Shown: positions 1 to 5,072 of the stretch, piece by piece | Layout: every line of letters begins with the position of its first letter | Position numbering within the stretch: position 1 is the first letter of the stretch | DNA from: AC-32 sp038236705 | GTDB lineage: Bacteria > Actinomycetota > Thermoleophilia > Gaiellales > Gaiellaceae | NCBI GenBank assembly: GCA_038236705.1 | Contig: JBBRZN010000057.1 | Span: 1-10,588 of the forward strand | DNA length: 10,588 bases | Reading direction: 5' to 3' | Program-made: the position numbers and the translations under genes | Notes under the pieces: generated by a model | What the model saw: only the letters and a program-made list of their open reading frames with translations | Databases searched by the model: none | What the model was told of the DNA's origin: nothing

Positions 1-301
1 GGATCCACGACCCAGATGCTGCGCACCGCGCCAGGGATCTCCTCCACCGGCCCCGTCTCGACCCCGCGCTCGGCGAGCGCTGCGAGGTGCTCGCCGAGGT
101 CGTCGACGAGCGTCACCACCGCGCCGCTCGCCTTCTTGGCGTCGCGGACGACATACAGCCAGCCCGAGTCCGTGAGCTGCCAGGCCGCCTCGTCGTCGTT
201 CGGGAGCATCGCTGCGGCTTCCCCAGCAGCCGCTCGTAGAAGTCGATCGCCGCCTCACGGTCACGGACATGGACGCCGGCGAATACCTCGGTGAAGCTCA
301 T
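1..301 (-). pseudogene. VOC/glyoxalase-family protein, frameshifted and cut by the window edge
   Basis: The ATG at 301 opens MSFTEVFAGVHVRDREAAID and continues FYERLLGKP, the first beta-alpha unit of a vicinal oxygen chelate (glyoxalase/bleomycin-resistance) protein. After codon CC- at 217-216 the frame is lost. Read one base out of phase from 215, the text resumes as AAMLPNDDEAAWQL, then SGWLYVVRDAKKASGA, TLVDDLGEHLAALAERGVE and PGAVRSIWVVDP up to base 1. The two halves fit one family protein with a single missing base. A GGTGAT ribosome-site-like element lies about 7 bases before the ATG. VOC proteins bind a metal and act in detoxification or ring cleavage; the substrate here cannot be told. 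The missing base may be a true mutation or a sequencing indel. The C-terminus lies outside the window. Confidence 0.8.
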
Positions 302-315
302 CTGCCGATCACCAT

Positions 316-408
316 CTAGAGTATTGATGCGTTGATTCGGTCGCAGTAGCGGGCGATCGAGTCGAGGATGTCGTCGGCGGTCTTGGTCTAGACGAAGGGC
401 CGCGGGTT
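316..408 (-). mobile_element. IS630-family transposase C-terminal remnant
   Basis: The minus strand from 408 reads NPRPFV, a TAG stop at 390-388, then TKTADDILDSIARYCDRIN, a few more residues and a TAG at 318-316. The pattern PFxWTKTADEILxxIxRxC is the usual C-terminal tail of IS630-type DDE transposases, so the internal TAG is most simply a mutated TGG (Trp). Only about 30 codons are recognisable. Bases further upstream (409-540) show no readable catalytic motif in any minus frame that I could follow. The remnant ends 14 bases before the VOC start codon, so the insertion probably lay directly upstream of that gene. It cannot be active. The assignment rests on one short motif, hence moderate confidence. 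Confidence 0.6.
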
Positions 409-560
409 CCTTCGCTCGCGTGCGCACTACGGTCGAGCAACACACGACCATGGGCTCCAGCGGCGGCTCAAGCCACGCCGCGACGAGAGCAATGCCTCAC
501 CGGCGCGCATCAAGCTCGTGCGCTGACGTACTCTCCTGTTGCCTAGCCAGGCAGCAGATG

Positions 561-580
561 ACGGACACACAACGGACACA
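561..580 (+). repeat. 9-bp direct repeat, 11-bp period
   Basis: ACGGACACA occurs at 561-569 and again at 572-580, so the copies are set 11 bases apart, close to one helical turn. This spacing is typical of paired protein-binding sites such as recombinase arm sites or operator half-sites, but no protein can be named. Confidence 0.4.
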
Positions 581-621
581 TCAGAAACGACACGCGCGAC
601 GTCTCGCGACGCATCCGTGAC

Positions 622-634
622 GCCTGACTCAGGC
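622..634. repeat. 13-bp perfect inverted repeat
   Basis: GCCTGA-C-TCAGGC is a perfect dyad with a single central base. It has no T-run on either side, so it is more like an operator-type dyad than an intrinsic terminator. It belongs to no recognisable gene. Confidence 0.4.
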
Positions 635-666
635 AGATTTGCAGGGAGAACTGGGTCGGGAATGAT

Positions 667-682
667 CGCGCGTGTACGCGCG
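667..682. repeat. 16-bp palindrome beside tRNA-like core (copy 1)
   Basis: CGCGCGT-GT-ACGCGCG has 7-bp perfect arms and a 2-base centre, and ends 18 bases before the tRNA-Thr-like core at 701. The same arms with a different centre (CC) occur at 8515-8530, upstream of the second core. The recurrence near both cores suggests a shared element or binding site. Confidence 0.5.
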
Positions 683-700
683 TGACGCTCTCAAACCTCC

Positions 701-742
701 ATGGTAAGGAGGGGGTCGACGGTTCGAGTCCGTCAGAGGGCT
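701..742 (+). repeat. tRNA-Thr(GGT)-like 3' half, att-like direct repeat copy 1
   Basis: With the preceding CCTCC, this segment folds as an intact anticodon arm: stem CCTCC/GGAGG, loop ATGGTAA, anticodon GGT. It continues with a variable stretch, a T-arm with perfect stem GACGG/CCGTC around TTCGAGT, and an acceptor 3' strand AGAGGGCT. The matching 5' half (acceptor AGCCCTCT and a D-arm with AGCTCAG) is absent upstream, so it is not a functional tRNA. It matches 8623-8664 in the same orientation at 41 of 42 bases. Identity that begins at the anticodon loop and runs to the tRNA 3' end is the classic core of tyrosine-recombinase attachment sites. That it acted as one here is inference. Confidence 0.7.
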
Positions 743-789
743 TGATTTGCAGGGGTTTTTCGCGATTCGAATGACTCCTTCCGTAAGCG

Positions 790-807
790 TGCGAACGCAA
801 TGCGAAC
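790..807 (+). repeat. 7-bp direct repeat, 11-bp period
   Basis: TGCGAAC occurs at 790-796 and 801-807, again at an 11-base period, 48 bases past the tRNA-like core. With the pair at 561-580 it places helically phased repeats on both sides of copy 1. The unit is short and could be chance. Confidence 0.3.
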
Positions 808-1021
808 ATGGCTCGCAAATGCGCTGCAAAGCGGGCATCTCTGCGTGACTTCAATTTGGGACACGCGGGCATGTGCGGGCACGCCTGGGGCAGCCACGCC
901 GCTCAGTCGAGCACCTTCTGCTAGGTGCCGAGCGGCCTGCAGAAGCTGAATGCGCTGCTACACCGCACGATGAGCCTCCAGCACCGCGCCCGCGGCGGGA
1001 CCGCGCCGCGATGCGGCCGAA

Positions 1022-1198
1022 ATGATGACGCCGAAGGGATTCATCGCCGACGAGGGTGTTGCGCGCATGCTCGCCGTCATGGTACGCGTCGTTGCAAGGC
1101 CCGCCTATATGAAGAAGATGATGTGGCTGATGCCGCGGATGCGCCGCGCGGTTCCGTATCTCGGCTACCTCGACGCGGCCGGCCAGAAGCCCTCGTGA
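1022..1198 (+). CDS. Unassigned 58-aa ORF, probably the 3' remnant of a larger gene
   Basis: The frame starting MMTPKGFIADEGVARMLAVM and ending with a TGA at 1196-1198 has protein-like composition. It is amphipathic, methionine-rich (a KKMMWLMPRMRR stretch) and ends PYLGYLDAAGQKPS. Codons are third-position G/C-rich like the neighbouring genes. No ribosome site precedes the paired ATGs. The frame stays open upstream to a TGA at 971-973, reading STAPAAG and then PRRDAAE, so the 58 codons may be the C-terminal tail of a longer protein whose 5' part is lost. The tail somewhat resembles the ends of membrane-associated oxidoreductases or methyltransferases, but I cannot assign it. It could also be a chance frame in G+C-rich DNA. 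Confidence 0.4.
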   Translation: MMTPKGFIADEGVARMLAVMVRVVARPAYMKKMMWLMPRMRRAVPYLGYLDAAGQKPS

Positions 1199-1375
1199 TT
1201 CCACTAAGCGAGCTCGCCCGACTCGTGTCGGCATCCGGAACCGGCGATCTCCGGAGTGCGATCCAGCCGTTCTGCCTGCGCTAAAACCGCATGGCTATGC
1301 CGTTTCCGCGCCATGGGTGCCCTCCCCCAGCAGCTTCCCCCACATTCGGAACCCTGTTCTCCACTCGGGCAACGA

Positions 1376-1398
1376 CCACCCTTGTCACAGACGGGTGG
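1376..1398 (-). terminator. Weak hairpin after the 926-aa cyclase-STAND gene
   Basis: CCACCC (1376-1381) and GGGTGG (1393-1398) form a 6-bp stem around an 11-base loop that itself holds GTC/GAC. It lies 11 bases beyond the stop codon at 1410-1412 on the minus strand. There is no T-run after it, so intrinsic termination is doubtful. Confidence 0.25.
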
Positions 1399-1409
1399 GC
1401 GCGTAGCCC

Positions 1410-4190
1410 TTACTCGCCCGGCCGAAGCACGTGCCTGTTCTCCAATGCGTATGCGACGGCCGCGTCGGAATTGATCTGCCGCCCTTGTGCGCAAGTGGCT
1501 TCGAAGGACTCATCGTCGACGGCGGCGCGCGCAATCGCTAGGAAGCGCTCGCCCACTTTCCGCGCGGCCGGGGACGGGGGCGCCTTGATCGCAGCATGCA
1601 GGCTCTCTGCTGCGCCGGAGAGGAGGGCAGCCCGGAGTGGCTCCCCTTGTACCGCGGCGATGCCGGCGAGCGCATGCAGGCACTCCACGGTCGTTCGCTT
1701 GTCGCCGAGCTCGTGCGAGAGCAAAAGACCCTCGATGCAGAGCGCCGCTGCACGTTCGGCGTCTCCGGCCGCGAGCGCCACGAGGCTCTCGTTCGCGAGC
1801 GCCGCAGAGACGATCAACAGGTTCCCGAGCTCCCGACCGAGAGCGAGGCTCTCGTCGAGGAGCGCCGTCGCACTGTCGTAGTCCCCCTCGAGCAGCGCGA
1901 CCGAGCCGAGGTAGCAGAGGGAGTTGGCCATGTTGCGCTTGTCGCCGAGCTTGCGCCGCAAGGCGAGGCTCTGCTGGAAGAGGGTGCGAGCCTCCCCATA
2001 CTCGCCCGCGTCGAGCTTCGTGCAGGCGAGGCTGTGAAGCGCGGCGGCGATCGTGCTCTCGTTCCCGGCGGCCATTGCTTCCACGAGGCTCTCGTCGGCG
2101 AACCGTTGGGCGTCCTCGTGCCGCCCCTGCGCGGTCGCGATGAAACCGAGGTCGGCGAGCGAGAAGACGAGACCTTCAGCTTCGCCCAGCTCGCGGAAGA
2201 GGCGCGCGCTCTGCTCGAGCGACGGGATCGCCTGCTCGTAGGCTCCTTCGACAAGCGCAACGCGGCCGAGCCCGTACAGCGCCTTCGCCTCTACCTGCGG
2301 AGGGGCGGCCGCGCTCTGCTCGAATGCCGCCTCGAGCCACTTCCGGGTCTCGCTCAGGTAGCCCCGCGCCACCCACGCTCGCCTAAGCGAGCCGATGAGG
2401 CGAAGCGCGCGCTCGGTGTCGCCCCGCTCGAGCGACCAGCCAAGAGCGGCCCGGAAGTTGTCGCGCTCGGCCTCGAGCCGCTCGAGCCACCTGATCTGAT
2501 CTGCCCCGAGGATCTCCGGTTCGGCTTCCTCCGCGAGCACGACGAAGTAGTGCGCGTGCCGCTGTCGAAGGAGCTCTCCTTCCCCGCTTCGTTCCAGCCG
2601 GTCGAGGGCGTACTCCCTGATCGTCTCCAGCATGAAAAAGCGCGGCTCGCCCGGCGGCCCCTCGTCCTGGCGGAGAAGGCTCTTCTCGACGAGCGAAGCG
2701 ACGCCGTCGAAGACGGCCACGTTGAGCTCAGCGACAGGGTCGCACACGGCCTCTGCAGCCTCGATCGTGCGGCCGCCCAGGAAAACCGAGAGGCGGGCGA
2801 AGAGCCGTTGCTCGCTCGCGCTGAGAAGGCCGTAGCTCCACTCGATCGTGTCGCGAAGGGTCCGTTGGCGGGCAGGGGCATCGCGCGCGCCCCCGGTCAG
2901 CAGCGCGAGCCGCTGGCTGAGTCGCACGAGGAGAGCCTGTGGACTCAGTATTCGCAACCTCGCGGCGCCGAGCTCGATCGCAAGCGGAAGGCCGTCGAGC
3001 CGGGCACAGATCTCCGCGATCGCTGAGGCGTTCTCGCTCGTCAGCTCGAACTCGGGCTTCACCGCCTGCGCGCGCTCGAGGAAGAGCTGCACCGCCTCGT
3101 ACGCCGCGAGCGTCGCCGGCGGCTCAGACGCGTCTAGGTCGGGAACGGCGAGCGGTGGCACGGAATATTCGTGCTCGCCCGAGAGGTGAAGCGGCGCGCG
3201 GCTCGTGACGAGCGCCTTCAGATTCGGTGCCCCGGCGAGAAGCGCGCTCACGGCCGGGCCGGCATCGAGGAGCTGCTCGAAGTTGTCGAGGACAAGCAGG
3301 AGGTGCTTGTCACGCAGGTAGTCCTTCAACGTCTCGGAGAGCGACTGGCCGGGCTTTTCCCGCACCGAAAGCGTCTGGGCGACCGTCGGGACGAGGAGGT
3401 GTGGATCGGTGATCGCGGCCAGGTCGACGAAGAAGACCCCGTCCTCGAAATCCGCGACCAGCTCCGCCGCCACCTGGAGCGAGAGGCGCGTCTTGCCTGT
3501 GCCACCGGCTCCTGTGAGCGTGACCAGCCGAATGCCCTCTCGCCGCACGAGGGTTACGGCCTCCGTCACCTGCTGCTCGCGTCCGATCAGCGGCGTCGGT
3601 TGAATCGGCAGATTCGTGGGCCGCGCTTCGAGCGTCTTCAGGGCCGGGAAGTTGTTCTCGAGCCCCGGAATCCGGAGCTGGTAGAGCCGTTGCGGGTGAG
3701 TGAGGTCCGTGAGGCGGTGCTCGCCGAGGTCGCGCAGGCTCACCGCGTCGAGCTCTTCGGCAAGAAGATCCCTCGTTGACTGGGTAAGCAGGACTTGTCC
3801 GCCGTGGCCCGCGGACATGACGCGTGCGGCCCGGTGGACGTCGATCCCTACGTACCCCTCTCCCGTCGCGGTCGGCTCGCCGGTGTGGATACCCATCCGC
3901 GCGCGGAGTGGCAAGCCCTCCGGCCAAGCGTGTGATGCGAGCGCCTGCTGTGCCGCTACCGCGCCGGCGACCGCGTCTTGGGCACGCGGAAAGGCATAGA
4001 AGAACGCGTCACCCTGAGTATCTACCTCACAGCCGTGATGATCGCGAAACGCTGCGCGGAGCAGGCGTCGGTGCTCGGCAAGGGCCTCTCCATAGCGCTC
4101 GCCGAGAGTCTGGAGCAGACGCGTGGATCCCTCGATGTCCGTGAAGAGGAGGCTGACCGTTCCCGTCGGAAGGGACCTCTCCGCCTGCAT
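1410..4190 (-). CDS. Class III cyclase-like / STAND ATPase / TPR signalling protein (926 aa)
   Basis: Residues 8-175 form a class III adenylate/guanylate cyclase homology domain. It starts LPTGTVSLLFTDIEGSTRLL with metal-type Asp18, and VDTQGDAFFYAF supplies Asp61. The base-specifying Lys position is Asp57, and the usual Asn of the VNxAAR motif is His119, while Arg123 stays. About 198-460 is an NB-ARC/AAA-like STAND ATPase: Walker A GAGGTGKT (227-234), Walker B LLLVLDN (Asp302), TSR (329-331) and GLPLAIE (400-406). From about 590 to 890 run TPR-like helical repeats such as ALYGLGRVALVEGAYEQA. It ends without the LuxR-type DNA-binding domain that many relatives carry. In STAND proteins the repeats usually sense and the N-terminal domain is the output. 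The ATG at 4190 has GGAGG only one base away. An in-frame GTG at 4217 is an alternative, and there is no start codon between 4190 and the cyclase motif. It is probably cytosolic. Confidence 0.9.
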   Translation of the reverse strand: MQAERSLPTGTVSLLFTDIEGSTRLLQTLGERYGEALAEHRRLLRAAFRDHHGCEVDTQGDAFFYAFPRAQDAVAGAVAAQQALASHAWPEGLPLRARMGIHTGEPTATGEGYVGIDVHRAARVMSAGHGGQVLLTQSTRDLLAEELDAVSLRDLGEHRLTDLTHPQRLYQLRIPGLENNFPALKTLEARPTNLPIQPTPLIGREQQVTEAVTLVRREGIRLVTLTGAGGTGKTRLSLQVAAELVADFEDGVFFVDLAAITDPHLLVPTVAQTLSVREKPGQSLSETLKDYLRDKHLLLVLDNFEQLLDAGPAVSALLAGAPNLKALVTSRAPLHLSGEHEYSVPPLAVPDLDASEPPATLAAYEAVQLFLERAQAVKPEFELTSENASAIAEICARLDGLPLAIELGAARLRILSPQALLVRLSQRLALLTGGARDAPARQRTLRDTIEWSYGLLSASEQRLFARLSVFLGGRTIEAAEAVCDPVAELNVAVFDGVASLVEKSLLRQDEGPPGEPRFFMLETIREYALDRLERSGEGELLRQRHAHYFVVLAEEAEPEILGADQIRWLERLEAERDNFRAALGWSLERGDTERALRLIGSLRRAWVARGYLSETRKWLEAAFEQSAAAPPQVEAKALYGLGRVALVEGAYEQAIPSLEQSARLFRELGEAEGLVFSLADLGFIATAQGRHEDAQRFADESLVEAMAAGNESTIAAALHSLACTKLDAGEYGEARTLFQQSLALRRKLGDKRNMANSLCYLGSVALLEGDYDSATALLDESLALGRELGNLLIVSAALANESLVALAAGDAERAAALCIEGLLLSHELGDKRTTVECLHALAGIAAVQGEPLRAALLSGAAESLHAAIKAPPSPAARKVGERFLAIARAAVDDESFEATCAQGRQINSDAAVAYALENRHVLRPGE

Positions 4191-4480
4191 ACCTCCAGCG
4201 TACGGCGGTTGCTTCACGGGTTCCAGAGCGTAGCGGCCGAGTCCTGGGGGCCGGCCGGACGAGGACGGATTAAATTCGAAGAGCTCGCGCGAATCGTTCC
4301 CCCGTAACAAAACGAAGACCTGCAAACGGGGCGGGGCGCGCTTGGCCGCCCGGCCTCAGGATCGCGCGGACGACTGGAGCGGCGCAGGAGTCGAACCGAC
4401 GCGAGAGCTCCTCGCCGCGAGACGCGATCCGAGGCCGCGATGGGATGAAGTCGGCCTCTCCGGTTCCGGTTCGGCTGTCG
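4191..4480. other. Intergenic region between cupin and 926-aa cyclase-STAND gene
   Basis: These 290 bases carry the 5' region of the minus-strand cyclase-STAND gene. The frame of that gene stays open upstream to about 4325 but lacks family character there. An A+T-richer patch near 4265-4315 could hold a promoter; I see no convincing -35/-10 pair. A 7-bp hairpin lies at 4431-4458. The gap argues against tight co-transcription with the cupin gene. Confidence 0.45.
4431..4458 (-). terminator. Hairpin downstream of the cupin gene
   Basis: GAGGCCG (4431-4437) pairs with CGGCCTC (4452-4458) around a 14-base loop, 22 bases past the cupin stop on the minus strand. The stem is perfect but no T-run follows, so it may be a weak or factor-assisted terminator, or a chance feature of G+C-rich DNA. 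Confidence 0.3.
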
Positions 4481-4843
4481 CTACTGCTGCTTCGCGTACG
4501 CCGGCGAGGGCCCGAAGTCGACTGCGATGCACGGCTCGTCACCGACGACCCAGGCATCGTGCCCGGGTTCGATCCGAGCCACGTCGCCCGGACCAATCTC
4601 AACCTCGGTCCCGTCATCCATAGCTACGCCCATCCGACCCGACAAGGCGTACAAGAAGTGGGGAGACTGGCAGCTCTCGGTCCCGGCGAGCGGCTTCACG
4701 TGCTCAGACCAGCGCCACCCGGGCTCGAACGTCCCGCGCAGCACCGTTCCGCCTCCGATGTTGATGACCTCAGCCTGCCCCTTATCAGCAAACGGCCTCG
4801 TCTCATCCGGCGAGTCCAAACTCTTGACCTCGACTGTGGCCAT
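4481..4843 (-). CDS. Cupin-domain protein (120 aa)
   Basis: This is a single small beta-barrel of the cupin superfamily. The first motif is GTFEPGWRWSEHVKPL (37-52) with His48. The strands SPHFLYALSGRMGV (60-73) carry His62, and the second motif is DGTEVEIGPGDVARIEPGHD (77-96) with His95, followed by AWVVGDE. The histidines could hold one metal ion. Small cupins of this size are found as metal-dependent enzymes, ligand-binding proteins or stress proteins, and the reaction here is unknown. The length is full for the family. The start is firm: AAAGGAG lies five bases before the ATG. There is no signal peptide, so it is cytosolic. It lies between two cyclase-STAND genes on the same strand but 229 and 290 bp from them. 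It is not a cyclic-nucleotide-binding domain: it is too short and lacks the phosphate-binding cassette. Confidence 0.88.
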   Translation of the reverse strand: MATVEVKSLDSPDETRPFADKGQAEVINIGGGTVLRGTFEPGWRWSEHVKPLAGTESCQSPHFLYALSGRMGVAMDDGTEVEIGPGDVARIEPGHDAWVVGDEPCIAVDFGPSPAYAKQQ

Positions 4844-4848
4844 ATCGG

Positions 4849-4855
4849 CTCCTTT
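4849..4855 (-). promoter_or_regulatory. Strong ribosome binding site of the cupin gene
   Basis: AAAGGAG on the minus strand is separated from the ATG at 4843 by five bases. It is the best-formed Shine-Dalgarno site in the window and settles the cupin start. Confidence 0.7.
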
Positions 4856-4937
4856 CGACCCGAGAGATCCAGGGAGCCTTTATCTCAGGCCAGGCGTCGA
4901 TAGTCAAAGGGCGCGGCCGCTTTTCGTCACGTCGGCG

Positions 4938-5014
4938 TGTGGGGTGCCAAAAATCGGGTCCCACCTGTAAATCCGCATTTTTTTCGGGAACGCCACCGAA
5001 TTTGACACCCCACA
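4938..5014. repeat. 77-bp imperfect inverted repeat (about 20-bp arms)
   Basis: The arm TGTGGGGTGCCAAAAATCGG (4938-4957) mirrors the arm at 4996-5014, whose complement reads TGTGGGGTGTCAAATTCGG. About 17 positions match, allowing one mismatch in the first part and a small indel in the A-rich part. The 38-base centre holds a seven-T run. The element sits between the 1060-aa gene and the cupin gene. It could be a miniature inverted-repeat element, a REP-like palindrome or a large transcription-ending hairpin. I see no target-site duplication at its ends. Confidence 0.6.
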
Positions 5015-5028
5015 GGACGGGCCGTCCT
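5014..5028 (-). terminator. Small hairpin after the 1060-aa cyclase-STAND gene
   Basis: AGGACG-GGC-CGTCCT is a perfect 6-bp stem with a 3-base loop, 44 bases beyond the stop of the large gene. No T-run follows on the minus strand. It shares its first base with the end of the 77-bp inverted repeat, and the two may act together. Confidence 0.35.
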
Positions 5029-5072
5029 TGCGTGCTGTGCGACTTAGAAAGTTAGTAGAAGGCGAGCGAGTC

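Larger units (their letters stand above)
409..1021. other. Gene-poor stretch with repeat and tRNA-derived remnants
   Basis: I find no convincing gene in these 613 bases. Short open frames exist on both strands but lack family motifs and follow high-G+C codon drift. The stretch contains a 9-bp direct repeat ACGGACACA (561-569, 572-580), a perfect 13-bp inverted repeat (622-634), a 16-bp palindrome (667-682), the tRNA-Thr-like core (701-742) and a 7-bp direct repeat TGCGAAC (790-796, 801-807). A minus-strand open frame through the core, containing PSDGLEPSTPS, is simply the antisense reading of the tRNA T-arm. The stretch looks like decayed recombination-prone DNA. Confidence 0.5.

Noticed and set aside
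1..6. GGATCC at the first base as a cloning-site boundary
   Set aside because: A BamHI site exactly at the edge could mark a clone end, but one six-base site is weak evidence and the window edge may be arbitrary.
701..742. Functional tRNA-Thr gene
   Set aside because: The anticodon and T arms are good, but there is no D-arm and no 5' acceptor strand upstream, so a full cloverleaf cannot form. The same holds for the copy at 8623.
543..872. 109-codon minus-strand frame containing PSDGLEPSTPS
   Set aside because: The motif is the antisense translation of a tRNA T-arm and variable region. The rest is low-quality sequence, so the frame is an artefact of the tRNA-derived repeat.
1596..3026. 476-codon open frame on the plus strand
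   Set aside because: It lies fully antisense to the 926-aa cyclase-STAND gene, has an Arg/Glu/Leu-rich composition with no family motif, and long antisense frames are expected in G+C-rich coding DNA.
4191..4325. 45-residue N-terminal extension of the 926-aa cyclase-STAND protein
   Set aside because: The extension has no family likeness, and relatives start a few residues before the LPTGTV motif, which fits the ATG at 4190.
4366..4410. Possible tRNA 3' end on the minus strand (GGTTCGACTCC followed by GCTCCA)
   Set aside because: The T-stem has a mismatch and a wobble, the acceptor strand length does not fit before the CCA, and no anticodon arm lies upstream. It is probably chance.
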